Positions 1 to 8,885 of a DNA stretch of 64,000 nucleotides are shown piece by piece (positions within the stretch are counted from its first letter, which is position 1; every line of letters starts with the position of its first letter). The stretch lies in assembly GCA_964404445.1 (NCBI GenBank), contig CAYOJW010000004.1, forward strand, positions 186,001-250,000. The letters run 5' to 3'. The DNA is from UBA2336 sp964404445 (lineage in GTDB: Bacteria; Bacteroidota; Bacteroidia; Cytophagales; Cyclobacteriaceae). A program made the position numbers and the translations under genes. Below the pieces are notes generated by a model, which was not told where the DNA came from, did no database searches, and saw only the letters and a program-made list of their open reading frames with translations.

Positions 1-912
1 TTGTTTATCAAATCACCCATTGCGTTATCGGGCGGACAGGCATTGCGCAACTGGATGACTTCACGCATGGACAGTATTGAACAGGTCAGTGCTTCATTAA
101 ATATCCGGCCGGTCAGGTTTACACAATTCGTGTTGTTTGCCAAACGTGATCGCTATAATCCTGCATACGCATACAGTTTTATTCCTGAAGATCAACCTGC
201 CGAAAACGCCACACGCTTTACAATTACTGAGTTAGGTACACACCTGCGCATTGTGCCGCGCGAAAAATATACGCAGATCGGAAACTTTGCGGTTGTTACG
301 GCAATATCGTACCCACAAATCAATCTATCTATATCGAAAGGTATAAAAGGTATTGCCGGAGGCGAGTATGCGTTTACTAAAGCATCGGCATCGCTCGATC
401 ATAAGTTTATGATTCGCGGCATCGGGCAAACTACATTTCATTTAACAGGCGGATGGCTGCAGGGCGATGCGCCATACCCGGTTTTGTTTAATGGCAAGGG
501 GGCGAATTACAGTAATTCGTTGTTCAATAATGTAATGGTTGCCTTTCACTTTCAAACAATGGGCTTGTACGAATTCCTATCCGACCGGTATGCGTACTTG
601 TTTATCAACCATAACTTCGGCCGGCTAACCGACACGAAGAGTAAAATATTCCGCCCCGAACTTTCTATTGTGCACAACATGGGTATCGGGTCGCTTAAAA
701 ATCCTGAGGCACATCAGGCATTAGTTTTCAGCACACTCGAAAAAGGTTTTTTTGAAAGTGGCCTCACACTCACCAATATTGTACGCTTCAACTATGTGAA
801 TATTTTTTATTTCGGCATAGGCGGGGGCGGGTTTTACCGCTATGGCTCGTATGCTTTCGATAAAGAATCAAAAAACATATCGGCCAAATTGTTGGTAACG
901 GTTACTTTCTAA
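1..912 (+). CDS. DUF5686-family outer-membrane protein, C-terminal part (5' end outside window)
   Basis: The reading frame is open from base 1, so only the last 303 residues are present and the first TTG is probably an internal codon. The residues alternate hydrophobic and aromatic over long stretches and end in an aromatic residue (VTVTF), as outer-membrane beta-barrels do. The segment around residues 185-225, with a DRYAYLFINHNF motif, resembles the C-terminal barrel of Bacteroidota DUF5686 proteins, which normally carry an N-terminal carboxypeptidase-regulatory-like domain. That domain would lie upstream of this window. The exact role of the family is not known. It converges on icd. The family call rests on recalled motifs, so it is moderately sure. 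Confidence 0.6.
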   Translation: MFIKSPIALSGGQALRNWMTSRMDSIEQVSASLNIRPVRFTQFVLFAKRDRYNPAYAYSFIPEDQPAENATRFTITELGTHLRIVPREKYTQIGNFAVVTAISYPQINLSISKGIKGIAGGEYAFTKASASLDHKFMIRGIGQTTFHLTGGWLQGDAPYPVLFNGKGANYSNSLFNNVMVAFHFQTMGLYEFLSDRYAYLFINHNFGRLTDTKSKIFRPELSIVHNMGIGSLKNPEAHQALVFSTLEKGFFESGLTLTNIVRFNYVNIFYFGIGGGGFYRYGSYAFDKESKNISAKLLVTVTF

Positions 913-918
913 AAACAA

Positions 919-948
919 AAAAGCTGTCCCTTTTCAGAAACAGCCTTT
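919..948. terminator. weak hairpin between convergent genes
   Basis: A short stem GCTGT/ACAGC (923-927 with 40-44 of the 900s) is flanked by A-rich and T-rich runs, between the convergent DUF5686 gene and icd. The stem is imperfect (one bulge), so terminator function is a guess. Confidence 0.3.
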
Positions 949-1008
949 GTATAAAATCCATCAAGATTAACGGATTTAAGGATGAACAGGATTTTTACTG
1001 CCCGTAGC

Positions 1009-2235
1009 CTAAAAATGTTTTACCACTTCCTGTCCAAACTCGGAGCATTTTAATAATGTGGCGCCTTCCATCAACCGATGGAAATCGTAGGTAACACGTT
1101 TTGAAGCAATGGCTCCATTTAATCCTTTAACGATCAGGTCGGCCGCTTCCTGCCAGCCCATGTATTCGAGCATCATCACACCCGAAAGTATTACCGAGCC
1201 CGGATTTACTTTATCCTGACCAGCATATTTAGGAGCTGTACCGTGTGTTGCTTCAAAAATCGCAAAGCCTGTTTTGTAGTTGATGTTTCCGCCCGGTGCG
1301 ATACCAATACCACCTACGATTGCAGCAAGCGCATCAGAGATGTAGTCACCGTTCAGGTTCAGGGTAGCCACTACCGAATACTCATCCGGGCGCAACAAAA
1401 TCTGTTGCAGGAAAGCATCGGCAATAGAATCCTTAACAACAATCTTATGACCGTCTTTGTTGATCTCTAACCACGGGCCTCCATCAATTTCAACACCGCC
1501 ATATTCGTTTTTCGCGAGGGCATATCCCCAGTCGCGGAAACCGCCTTCGGTAAATTTCATAATGTTACCCTTATGCACTAACGTAACACTTGGTTTCTTT
1601 TGTGCGATGGCATAATCAATCGCAGCACGCACCAAACGCTCGGTACCTTCTTTCGATACCGGTTTGATACCAATACCCGATGTTTCGGGGAAACGGATTT
1701 TCTTATACGCCTTCGGGAAGGTTTCTTCCAGGAACTTCAATATTTTTTTATTGTCGTCTGTTCCTGCCTGAAACTCGATACCGGCATATATGTCTTCGGT
1801 ATTTTCGCGGAAGATTGTCATGTTGGTTTTGTGCGGCTCTTTTACCGGTGAGGGCACACCTTTAAACCATTGCACGGGGCGCACGCAGGCGTACAAATCC
1901 AAATCCTGACGAAGCGCCACGTTTAGCGAACGAATACCGCCACCCACGGGGGTAGTCAACGGGCCTTTAATGCCTACTAAATATTCTTTGAATGCAGCGA
2001 GTGTTTCATCGGGCATCCAGTTACCGGTTTGGTTAAATGCCTTTTCACCGGCCAATACCTCTTTCCAGTTGATTTTACGTTTACCACCGTAAGCCTTTTC
2101 TACGGCTTGATCGAACACGTATTTCGAGGCAGGCCAGATGTCAACGCCTGTACCATCGCCTTCGATAAAAGGAATTGTAGGATTGTCGGGAACTGTTAAT
2201 TTACCGTTGCTGATGCTTATTTTCTGGTCGCTCAT
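1009..2235 (-). CDS. icd: NADP-dependent isocitrate dehydrogenase
   Basis: This 408-residue protein oxidatively decarboxylates isocitrate to 2-oxoglutarate in the TCA cycle. It matches the Escherichia coli-type enzyme along its length: the N-terminal PFIEGDGTG motif, the substrate-binding GGIRSLNVALRQ segment (Ser about residue 103, the position phosphorylated by AceK in E. coli), and the cofactor segment THGTAPKYAG followed near the C-terminus by VTYDF. The Lys-Tyr pair and the later Tyr are the residues known to choose NADP over NAD. The length is normal. The ATG at 2235 gives the expected N-terminus. It is monocistronic by spacing and diverges from the CAP-domain gene. Confidence 0.95.
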   Translation of the reverse strand: MSDQKISISNGKLTVPDNPTIPFIEGDGTGVDIWPASKYVFDQAVEKAYGGKRKINWKEVLAGEKAFNQTGNWMPDETLAAFKEYLVGIKGPLTTPVGGGIRSLNVALRQDLDLYACVRPVQWFKGVPSPVKEPHKTNMTIFRENTEDIYAGIEFQAGTDDNKKILKFLEETFPKAYKKIRFPETSGIGIKPVSKEGTERLVRAAIDYAIAQKKPSVTLVHKGNIMKFTEGGFRDWGYALAKNEYGGVEIDGGPWLEINKDGHKIVVKDSIADAFLQQILLRPDEYSVVATLNLNGDYISDALAAIVGGIGIAPGGNINYKTGFAIFEATHGTAPKYAGQDKVNPGSVILSGVMMLEYMGWQEAADLIVKGLNGAIASKRVTYDFHRLMEGATLLKCSEFGQEVVKHF

Positions 2236-2340
2236 AAAGTATTTAGTTTATCCTGATTTCAGGGGCTCGAAATTAAAAAAATACTATCACAAAAGAATAT
2301 TTTTTATGCCGTGGAACGTTCTTAGTCAAGCAATAAACAC

Positions 2341-2907
2341 ATGAAAACAGCCATTTTACTCAGTTTTTTAACCCTTGCCCTTACCGCTGCCACCGAAATA
2401 AAGCACACCGGCAACGTTTGTGTTTCCGCTGATGAACAGAAGCTTTACGACCTGATCGTGGCATACCGGAAAGAAAGAAAACTTCCGGCCATTCCGTTAT
2501 CGGCCAAACTCACGCTGGTAGCGCAGTTACACGCCAAAGATCTTTCAGAGTATCACGATCCGTTTAACGAAAAATGCAATCTGCACAGTTGGTCGAAAAA
2601 CGGCACGTGGACACCCTGTTGCTATACCGATGACCATGCCGAGGCGGCTTGTATGTGGAACAAGCCTCGCGAAATTGCCGAGTATGAAAGCATCGGGTAT
2701 GAGATTTCGTTTTATTACAGCACCGGGGTTACACCTGAAAGCAGCTTAAAAGGATGGAAAGAAAGTGCCGGCCACAACCAGGTACTTATTAACGATGGCA
2801 CGTGGAAAAAAATATCGTGGAACGCCATTGGTATCGGCATCTATAAAGATTACAGCGTGGTGTGGTTTGGCGATTTGGAAGATGAAAAGGCTGTTATTTG
2901 TAAGTGA
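2341..2907 (+). CDS. secreted CAP-domain (SCP/PR-1-like) protein
   Basis: The 188-residue product starts with a hydrophobic export signal (about residues 1-17, LLSFLTLALTAA) and then one CAP domain. The recognisable parts are the helix LYDLIVAYRKERKLPAIPLS, an AQLHAKDLSEYH segment, a late SAGHNQVLI block and the closing WNAIGIGI strand. Five or more cysteines suggest disulfides outside the cytoplasm. CAP domains are widespread and their bacterial role is mostly unknown; no catalytic function is claimed. It stands alone between icd and a toxin-antitoxin pair. Confidence 0.8.
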   Translation: MKTAILLSFLTLALTAATEIKHTGNVCVSADEQKLYDLIVAYRKERKLPAIPLSAKLTLVAQLHAKDLSEYHDPFNEKCNLHSWSKNGTWTPCCYTDDHAEAACMWNKPREIAEYESIGYEISFYYSTGVTPESSLKGWKESAGHNQVLINDGTWKKISWNAIGIGIYKDYSVVWFGDLEDEKAVICK

Positions 2908-2927
2908 TCATTAACAATGTATCTTTG
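2897..2927 (+). promoter_or_regulatory. Bacteroidota-type promoter for the DUF433/DUF5615 pair
   Basis: TTTG at 2897-2900 and TATCTTTG at 2920-2927 are separated by 19 bp, which fits the Bacteroidetes -33/-7 consensus TTTG-N19to21-TAnnTTTG. The start codon follows at 2942. Confidence 0.6.
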
Positions 2928-2941
2928 ATAAACAGATCTCT

Positions 2942-3172
2942 ATGAAAAAATTCAAATATATATCCTCTAACAGAGAGATTCTTGGCGGGAAGCCCGTAGT
3001 TGCGGGTACCAGAATAAGTGTTGACCTGATTCTGGAGTGGATTGCATCCGGGAGTTCCATTGAAGAAATAGTAGAAACCTATCCGGCCTTATCCGTTGAA
3101 GCCGTCAGAGAAGCTGTTCTTTACGCTACGGAATACCTGAAAAATGAAATCCTGATTGAAGTGAACACATGA
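2942..3172 (+). CDS. DUF433-family antitoxin
   Basis: A 76-residue protein with the typical DUF433 layout: an N-terminal NREILGGKPVVAGTRI motif followed by the winged-helix-like LILEWIASGSSIEEIVETYP. DUF433 proteins are the antitoxin partners of DUF5615 PIN-like toxins (VapBC45-like modules), and the next gene is exactly that. The two frames overlap by 4 bp (ATGA), which suggests translational coupling. A good -33/-7 promoter lies just upstream, where autorepression by the complex would be expected for this family (inference). Confidence 0.88.
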   Translation: MKKFKYISSNREILGGKPVVAGTRISVDLILEWIASGSSIEEIVETYPALSVEAVREAVLYATEYLKNEILIEVNT

Positions 3173-3558
3173 GGTTATCTTCCTGTAAACTTCTGGCAGA
3201 TGAAAATATCCCACAGGGATTGTGTGCATATTTGAATGGGGTGGGTATTGAAACCGTAAGCCTTAATGAAGTGGGGGTTTTAGGAAAACCTGACTCAGAT
3301 ATTCTGAGGGTCGCATTTTCAACAGGTAGCGTTGTAATCACTCAGGATGCAGACTTTGGGAAAATTGTATTTACTACAAAATCCGATTTTATCGGTATTA
3401 TATACCTGAGGCCGGGGCATATTGCAACAGAATTTCACACAAAAACCATTCATGCGATTTTATCAGAACAACTTGAATTAACACCTCCTTTTATACTTGT
3501 TGCAGAGAATACTGGCGAAAAGATTAAAATTCGGTTACGCAATTCAATGAAGGTTTAA
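3169..3558 (+). CDS. DUF5615 PIN-like toxin
   Basis: A 129-residue protein of the DUF5615/Mut7-C-like PIN family, expected to be an RNase toxin blocked by the upstream DUF433 protein. Acidic residues that would build the metal site are visible: D11-E12 in LLADENIPQGL, D42/D44 in the GKPDSDIL segment, and D60/D62 in VVITQDADFG. The length is normal for the family. Its TAA stop codon overlaps the stop codon of convergent panB on the other strand (TTAA at 3555-3558). Activity is inferred from family only. Confidence 0.85.
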   Translation: MRLSSCKLLADENIPQGLCAYLNGVGIETVSLNEVGVLGKPDSDILRVAFSTGSVVITQDADFGKIVFTTKSDFIGIIYLRPGHIATEFHTKTIHAILSEQLELTPPFILVAENTGEKIKIRLRNSMKV

Positions 3559-4376
3559 TATCGCTCTTTTTCGTTGGGAAAATCTTTTGCCTTTACATCG
3601 TTCACATAATGGCTTACAGCCGAAGTAATGCTGGCGTGCAGGTCGGCATAGTGACGTAAGAAACGCGGTTTAAAATCTTTGTTGATACCGAGCATATCCT
3701 GCATAACCAATACCTGACCATCGGTATCAGACCCCGCGCCAATGCCTATGGTTGGGATGTATAATTCTGTTGAAACTTTTTTAGCCAATTCGGCCGGTAT
3801 TTTTTCAAGCACAATAGCAAAGCATCCGCATTGTTGTAAAAGCCTTGCATCGTCCAGCAATTTATTGGCTTCGGCTTCTTCTTTTGCACGCACGGTATAG
3901 GTTCCAAATTTATAGATCGACTGCGGGGTAAGTCCTAAATGCCCCATTACCGGAATACCGGCACTTAAAATACGCTCGATAGATTCTTTAATTTCACTTC
4001 CGCCCTCAAGCTTTACCGCGTGTGCGCCCGATTCTTTCATAATACGGATAGCAGAGCGCAACGCTTCGCTGGAATTACCCTGATATGTACCAAACGGAAG
4101 ATCAACCACTACTAAGGCTCGCCCAACAGCCCGCACCACACCCGATGCATGGTAAATCATTTGGTCGAGCGTAATAGGTAATGTAGTAGTATGCCCGGCC
4201 ATCACGTTCGAAGCCGAATCGCCCACCAATATCACATCTATACCTGCACCATCAATAATGCGCGCCATGCTGTAATCGTATGCCGTAAGCATCGCGATTT
4301 TTTCATGGCGGTTTTTCATCTCCTGAAGCTGGTGGGTCGTGATCTTCTTTTCGTTTTGAGAACGGTGAACGGACAT
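3555..4376 (-). CDS. panB: 3-methyl-2-oxobutanoate hydroxymethyltransferase
   Basis: PanB transfers a hydroxymethyl group from 5,10-methylene-THF to 2-oxoisovalerate, the first committed step of pantothenate and CoA synthesis. The 273-residue protein shows the family signatures: AMLTAYDYSMARIID near residue 30, VILVGDSASNVMAGH with the metal-binding Asp, AVKLEGGSE and the VMGHLGLTPQS block, and the late TIGIGAGSDTDGQVLV motif. The length is usual. It lies 34 bp downstream of a phosphoribosyltransferase gene and may be cotranscribed with it. Confidence 0.95.
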   Translation of the reverse strand: MSVHRSQNEKKITTHQLQEMKNRHEKIAMLTAYDYSMARIIDGAGIDVILVGDSASNVMAGHTTTLPITLDQMIYHASGVVRAVGRALVVVDLPFGTYQGNSSEALRSAIRIMKESGAHAVKLEGGSEIKESIERILSAGIPVMGHLGLTPQSIYKFGTYTVRAKEEAEANKLLDDARLLQQCGCFAIVLEKIPAELAKKVSTELYIPTIGIGAGSDTDGQVLVMQDMLGINKDFKPRFLRHYADLHASITSAVSHYVNDVKAKDFPNEKERY

Positions 4377-4409
4377 TCAATTTTTGATTTACGAAGTACG
4401 ATTTAAGAT

Positions 4410-4913
4410 TTATTTCAGATACACGGCAGCGTCTTTACCCAGCACAACCATCACGTGATCCTTAATTGTTGTTGATAATTCATAACCGGTATATTGCGGA
4501 TAAACCGGGAACAAGGTATGGCTTCGGTTCACCAATACGGCTGTTTCGATTTTTTTTACCTCGGTATCCAAGAAAGGTTTTAACCCGTACGCCAATGTGC
4601 GTCCGGTATTCAGCACATCGTCCACCAAAATGATGCACTTCTTTTTAACAGCTTTTATATCGCAGTCAAGCGACACTTCGCCTTGCTGCGGTGCAAATTT
4701 ATCGAGCGATACTTTTACAAGAATTACTTCAATACCGGCTACGGCTTCAACCTCTTTCGAAAGTTGTTTGGCCAACACATAACCCTGCCCGTCAATACCC
4801 GCAATTACAAGACTCTTTTCTTTAAAGTTGTTTTCATAAATCTCAAATGCCATCCTGCGAATTTTCTGTTTCACTTGCGCGGCATCAAGAATAAGATTTT
4901 TATCGGCTACCAT
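4410..4913 (-). CDS. PyrR-like phosphoribosyltransferase
   Basis: A 167-residue type I phosphoribosyltransferase. The PRPP-binding loop is clear at about residues 93-107 (CIILVDDVLNTGRTL, with the two Asp residues and the TGRT turn). An N-terminal ALAKQL-like hood region and a TAVLVNRSH segment resemble PyrR, the pyrimidine-operon attenuator/uracil phosphoribosyltransferase. No pyr genes are nearby, so an RNA-binding regulatory role cannot be inferred, and it could equally be a purine or uracil salvage enzyme. Between it and the upstream regulator gene lies a TTAGG-rich spacer. Confidence 0.75.
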   Translation of the reverse strand: MVADKNLILDAAQVKQKIRRMAFEIYENNFKEKSLVIAGIDGQGYVLAKQLSKEVEAVAGIEVILVKVSLDKFAPQQGEVSLDCDIKAVKKKCIILVDDVLNTGRTLAYGLKPFLDTEVKKIETAVLVNRSHTLFPVYPQYTGYELSTTIKDHVMVVLGKDAAVYLK

Positions 4914-4960
4914 TATAGGACTTAGGTGTTAGGGCTCGGGTGTTAGTGGTTAGGTGTGAG
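4914..4960. repeat. degenerate TTAGGG-like spacer repeat
   Basis: The spacer consists of loosely repeated GGTGTTAGGG/GGTTAGGTGT units on the plus strand. Very similar sequence occurs at 25956-25985 and 62847-62884. No coding potential is seen. Confidence 0.5.
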
Positions 4961-5437
4961 TTAAGCGTTTGGGAGCGGATATACTTTACTGTCCTTAAAG
5001 GTTGAAAGGATTACCATGGATTGCAAACCATCAACTACATCAATGTTCGAAACTTTTTCGAGCATGAGCTGTTGGTACGCTGCAATGTCGGCACACACAA
5101 TGCGCAAAATAAAATCACCGGCACCGGTAATATGATGGCACTCTACAATCTCGTCAATCTTGCGGATGGCATTTACAAATTTTTCGATGTTCTCTTTATT
5201 GTGCCCCTTTAACGAAGCCATAACAAACGTACTCACTGTTAGCCCTACCATGGCGCCATCCACCACGGCATGATAGCTTTTGATTACACCGGCAGCCTCT
5301 AACTTGTTTACACGCTCTAAGGTTGGCGCGGCTGACAGGCCAATTTCTTTTGCCAACTGGGCGTTGGTAATGTTTGAGTTCTTCTGAAGCAACTCCAGAA
5401 TTTTACGATCAGTCGCATCAAGCTTAAATGTTTTCAT
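4961..5437 (-). CDS. Lrp/AsnC-family transcriptional regulator
   Basis: A 158-residue regulator with an N-terminal AsnC-type helix-turn-helix (about residues 8-60; LDATDRKILELLQKNSNITN and LAKEIGLSAAPTLERVNKLE) and a C-terminal RAM/AsnC ligand-binding domain (about 70-150; VECHHITGAGDFILRI). The family senses amino acids or related metabolites as octamers and usually represses its own gene. A perfect 13-bp inverted repeat sits 14 bp upstream of the ATG and is the obvious candidate operator. The regulon cannot be told from the sequence. Confidence 0.92.
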   Translation of the reverse strand: MKTFKLDATDRKILELLQKNSNITNAQLAKEIGLSAAPTLERVNKLEAAGVIKSYHAVVDGAMVGLTVSTFVMASLKGHNKENIEKFVNAIRKIDEIVECHHITGAGDFILRIVCADIAAYQQLMLEKVSNIDVVDGLQSMVILSTFKDSKVYPLPNA

Positions 5438-5450
5438 ATATGCACAATAG

Positions 5451-5477
5451 TTTTTACCAAATAATATTTGGTAAAAA
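5451..5477. promoter_or_regulatory. perfect palindrome, probable Lrp-type operator
   Basis: TTTTTACCAAATA (5451-5463) and its exact reverse complement TATTTGGTAAAAA (5465-5477) are separated by one base, ending 14 bp before the start codon of the Lrp/AsnC gene. Lrp-family sites are AT-rich dyads of this sort, so autoregulation is likely. Confidence 0.65.
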
Positions 5478-5514
5478 TAGAAAAAAGCATGGATAAAATT
5501 TACTCCCCAAAAAT

Positions 5515-8500
5515 TTATTGTGCCACCATCAGACGGTAGCTTTTTACTGCGCCCAAGTACCTGATGGTGAGGATGTAAATGCCCTTGGGGTGATTGCTCA
5601 GATCTAAGGCAAAACGATTAATCCCTTCATCCGATACAATCTCGTACCGCTGTACTTCGTGCCCCACAGCATCGGCAACAGACAACACCGTCCGAACGCC
5701 TAACGAAGTTTTCCATTCGACTGAAAAATTACCGCTACCGGGATTCGGATAAGGCGCACGCACCACAGCGGGCTCAAACACTTCAATCAGTTGCTCTGTT
5801 ATGTGGAAACACCCGTTGCCATCCGTGGCTGTTAGTGTTGGCCTGTACATACCGGGTTGGCTATACACAAACGATGGCGAGTTTTGTGTGCTGGTTGTAT
5901 TGGCCAGATCGTTAAATGCCCAGGCATATATACCGGCATTTAACGATGTGTTTACAAAATGAGCCTGAAAGGGCGCTTCGCCCGTATGAGGTGTTGCCGT
6001 AAACGCGGCAACCGGGCCTTCCAGGATAGGGACTGGTTTCGTTGTTGTAAACACACATCCCGATTGTGTGGTAGCTTGTAAAGCAACACTCACATTACCC
6101 GTAGCGCTAAACGAGGTTAATGCCGGGTTATCGTTCGATGTATTGCCATTGCCAAAATTCCACAGTACACCTGTAACCGGGTCGGTAGTGTCGTTCGTGA
6201 TGTTGGTGAAGACAGTTTCCTGATCCCGGCAGGGCTTAGCCACTGTAAAGTCAACAGTAAGTTTGGCCGGGATATATACCGTACGTGTTGTTGTGCCCAT
6301 GCAGTTGTTGTTACCGGTTACAGATAAGGTAACATCGTAATGGCCGGGATTCACAAAAGTATGTTGTGGATTTTCGGTTGTATAAAAAACACTACCGATT
6401 TGCCATGCCCAGGCTTTGTTGCTCCCGCCTGAATCCATGAACGAAACCGGTTGATCTTCACATAATGCGCTGTTCGTAAAATTTGCAACCGGGGCTTGCA
6501 AAATGGTTATGGTTTTCGTTAACGTAGTTGTGCACAAAAAATTTGTTGTTGCCGTAAGCGATACCGGGTACTCACCAGCATTTGTATAGGTATGCTGCGG
6601 ATTTTTTAAGGGTGATGTGTTTTGCGCACTACCTGCATCGCCAAAATCCCAGCTCCAAAAATCAATATTACTATCGGTAGGATTGGGTGTTGTATTATTA
6701 AAAAGCGTTGGCGTGCCACTACACGAAAAGGGCGGAGCAAGCACGGCAAAGTCTAACTGGGGCTTAGAATAAATAACAACTGTTTTTTCAGCCGTATTGT
6801 TACAACCGGCTGCGTTGGAGGCGGTGAGGGTAACAGTATATTCACCGGCAGATTCGTACGCATATTCAGTATTGGTTTCGGTTGATGTGCCCCCATCACC
6901 AAATACCCAGACAAAACCCGTTGTTGCACCTAAGCTCTCGTTAGTAAACAACACATTGTCATCCTGACAATGACCCGAAGCGATAAATGAAACTACGGGG
7001 CCTTCCGCGCCAATGTTAACTAATTGCGTTTGTTCAGACTGGCATCCGGGGATAGAAGCTTTAAGCGTTACCGGATAGGATTGCTGATCTGTAAATACAT
7101 ACCGAAGATCTTGTTCATCTGATACCGCTACACTGCTTACCTCCCACGTCCACGTTACCGCAAAGTCGGGATCGGTAACCGATGCATTCGCAAACGTGTA
7201 CTGCTGATTTGTACAATACAAAGATTCTGACGAAGCATAAAAACCCGGTACAGGCTTACTGTAAATTCGGATATTTTTTTTAACAAGGTTCGCGCATCCA
7301 TTTTCGGAAGTTACCTGCAAAAGTGTTTCATATTCACCCTTAGCAGCAAAATTGTGTGCCGGGTTTTCACCGATGGCTGTGCTTTCGTCACCAAAATCCC
7401 AATGATAGTCTGTTATCGGCATTTGTGAAACAGACGTAAAATAAACAGGGGAATTTTCACAAACATTGGTATGCGAGAAATCAATATCAGGAGCTTCGTT
7501 GCCTGTTATCGTTATGTTGTGTTTTGTGTAGGTGTTGTTTATGCTGACATCGGTCTTCTTTAAAACGACTGAGTAGGTTCCCGGTTCAGTGTAACGATTA
7601 TGGAGCTTACCGGATGATGAATGGTCTATCGGATTAACAGCACTGCAATTGTTTGGGAAATCAACACGTACCAGGTTTTGGGTCGATAAATTAAACGTAA
7701 ATGCATACCAGTTCGATTGATGTGAAACAACATCTAATGCATAACCCCCACCGGTGAGTTGTGGAAACAATAGTTTTTCTGTAACAGCATTTGTGTTGGA
7801 TATGGATGCTCCAAAGTTAATCCTGTAAATGCCTGCATTTGCCTCCTCCGTTCTTGCATTCTGAATAAATGCATAGTACACAGCATTTTCATTTCTGATT
7901 TCTATGTTCACCGGCTGATTCAGCAACCCTCCGGTATTGAGCACCGATGAAGAAGGCGCATTCAGTAATGAGCTGCCAAAATTTAACCGGTAAACAGCAT
8001 TGGTATTGGCTGATATAACAAACCCGAACCACACGTCACACTCTTTAACAAAATCCATCCCGCGTATTACGTTGGCACCTGATACCGTAAACTCACTTAA
8101 CGAGGGAGCATTTGTAATTGTACTTCCAAAGTCAAGTCGCACTACTTTTGATGTGGCTGCATTCGTACCCACTGAAACAAAACCGATTACACCGGATCCG
8201 TCTTGTTTAATGCTGACAGCGTTTGGCGAAGCACTGCTAAAAGCTGCTGGTGTGGCAAGCGCTGTTCCTGCAGGCGGTTGAGAAAGTCCATTAAAAAAAG
8301 AATATCGGATAATATTACTTGCACCACCGTTAGCAACCAGTATATGCCACACGCCATTTTCATTAAACATATCGAATGAAAAAGCTGATGACAATAATGA
8401 ATTAACATTCCCCAGGTTTACCAATGCAGGTACTGAGGCAGGATCATTCCTGAAATCAAGACGCATTAAGATATTGGCGGTAGCGCTGATGGAAAAGCCA

Positions 8501-8778
8501 TACCATAAACCGTTTTCCTGAATGATGCGTAAAGAGCGCGCCCGAAAAAAATTGGTGTTGGTCAACACATTGCTGCCTGCGGGAGTTGCCTGCAAATCAC
8601 CTGCGCAAAAATCCCATTCAAAGGTAAAGTCTTCCTGTTGGTTTGTTGTATTGACTAATTCAATGGTTTCGTTTAAACAGGCTTCTGCTTTAACAGTAAA
8701 TGCCGGATTTATACACTGAGCGAACAGGAAATGATTGCCCGACAGCACAAAAAATAATAGCACAGCAGTCCGGGTCAC
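5515..8778 (-). CDS. secreted multi-PKD protein with T9SS C-terminal sorting domain
   Basis: A 1087-residue exported protein. It has a signal peptide (about 1-20, ending FLFAQ), then a PKD-like start (FTFEWDFCAGD), then about 330 residues of repeated units of the type W-x-x-F-v-x-S ... R-L-D/N-F-G-s-s, which look like a beta-propeller, then the missing PKD end (YTEPGTYSVVL). About seven further PKD/Ig-like domains follow to residue ~1010 (repeated WDFGD ... YTNAGEYPVSLTAT cores). The last ~75 residues (PYPNPGSGNFSVEW ... GIYILTIRYLG) are a type A T9SS sorting domain, so it should cross the outer membrane by T9SS and be anchored to or released from the surface. It begins with GTG. It lies at the downstream end of a polysaccharide cluster. 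No catalytic domain is seen; an adhesin or matrix role is inference. Confidence 0.9.
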   Translation of the reverse strand: MTRTAVLLFFVLSGNHFLFAQCINPAFTVKAEACLNETIELVNTTNQQEDFTFEWDFCAGDLQATPAGSNVLTNTNFFRARSLRIIQENGLWYGFSISATANILMRLDFRNDPASVPALVNLGNVNSLLSSAFSFDMFNENGVWHILVANGGASNIIRYSFFNGLSQPPAGTALATPAAFSSASPNAVSIKQDGSGVIGFVSVGTNAATSKVVRLDFGSTITNAPSLSEFTVSGANVIRGMDFVKECDVWFGFVISANTNAVYRLNFGSSLLNAPSSSVLNTGGLLNQPVNIEIRNENAVYYAFIQNARTEEANAGIYRINFGASISNTNAVTEKLLFPQLTGGGYALDVVSHQSNWYAFTFNLSTQNLVRVDFPNNCSAVNPIDHSSSGKLHNRYTEPGTYSVVLKKTDVSINNTYTKHNITITGNEAPDIDFSHTNVCENSPVYFTSVSQMPITDYHWDFGDESTAIGENPAHNFAAKGEYETLLQVTSENGCANLVKKNIRIYSKPVPGFYASSESLYCTNQQYTFANASVTDPDFAVTWTWEVSSVAVSDEQDLRYVFTDQQSYPVTLKASIPGCQSEQTQLVNIGAEGPVVSFIASGHCQDDNVLFTNESLGATTGFVWVFGDGGTSTETNTEYAYESAGEYTVTLTASNAAGCNNTAEKTVVIYSKPQLDFAVLAPPFSCSGTPTLFNNTTPNPTDSNIDFWSWDFGDAGSAQNTSPLKNPQHTYTNAGEYPVSLTATTNFLCTTTLTKTITILQAPVANFTNSALCEDQPVSFMDSGGSNKAWAWQIGSVFYTTENPQHTFVNPGHYDVTLSVTGNNNCMGTTTRTVYIPAKLTVDFTVAKPCRDQETVFTNITNDTTDPVTGVLWNFGNGNTSNDNPALTSFSATGNVSVALQATTQSGCVFTTTKPVPILEGPVAAFTATPHTGEAPFQAHFVNTSLNAGIYAWAFNDLANTTSTQNSPSFVYSQPGMYRPTLTATDGNGCFHITEQLIEVFEPAVVRAPYPNPGSGNFSVEWKTSLGVRTVLSVADAVGHEVQRYEIVSDEGINRFALDLSNHPKGIYILTIRYLGAVKSYRLMVAQ

Positions 8779-8838
8779 GATGTCTGAATTTTGTTTAGAG
8801 CGTTAATATTGTGTTTTATAATTCTGTAACCTTGCAAA

Positions 8839-8858
8839 TTTCGCAATATGCTGCGAAA
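8839..8858. promoter_or_regulatory. dyad TTTCGCA-N6-TGCGAAA upstream of the PKD gene
   Basis: A perfect 7-bp inverted repeat with a 6-bp spacer lies 61-80 bp upstream of the GTG of the secreted PKD gene. The same TTCGCA-N6-TGCGAA dyad occurs in front of the Xre antitoxin gene at 20613-20630. Confidence 0.4.
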
Positions 8859-8885
8859 CTATTCATATATCCTGGTTGGCCGAAC

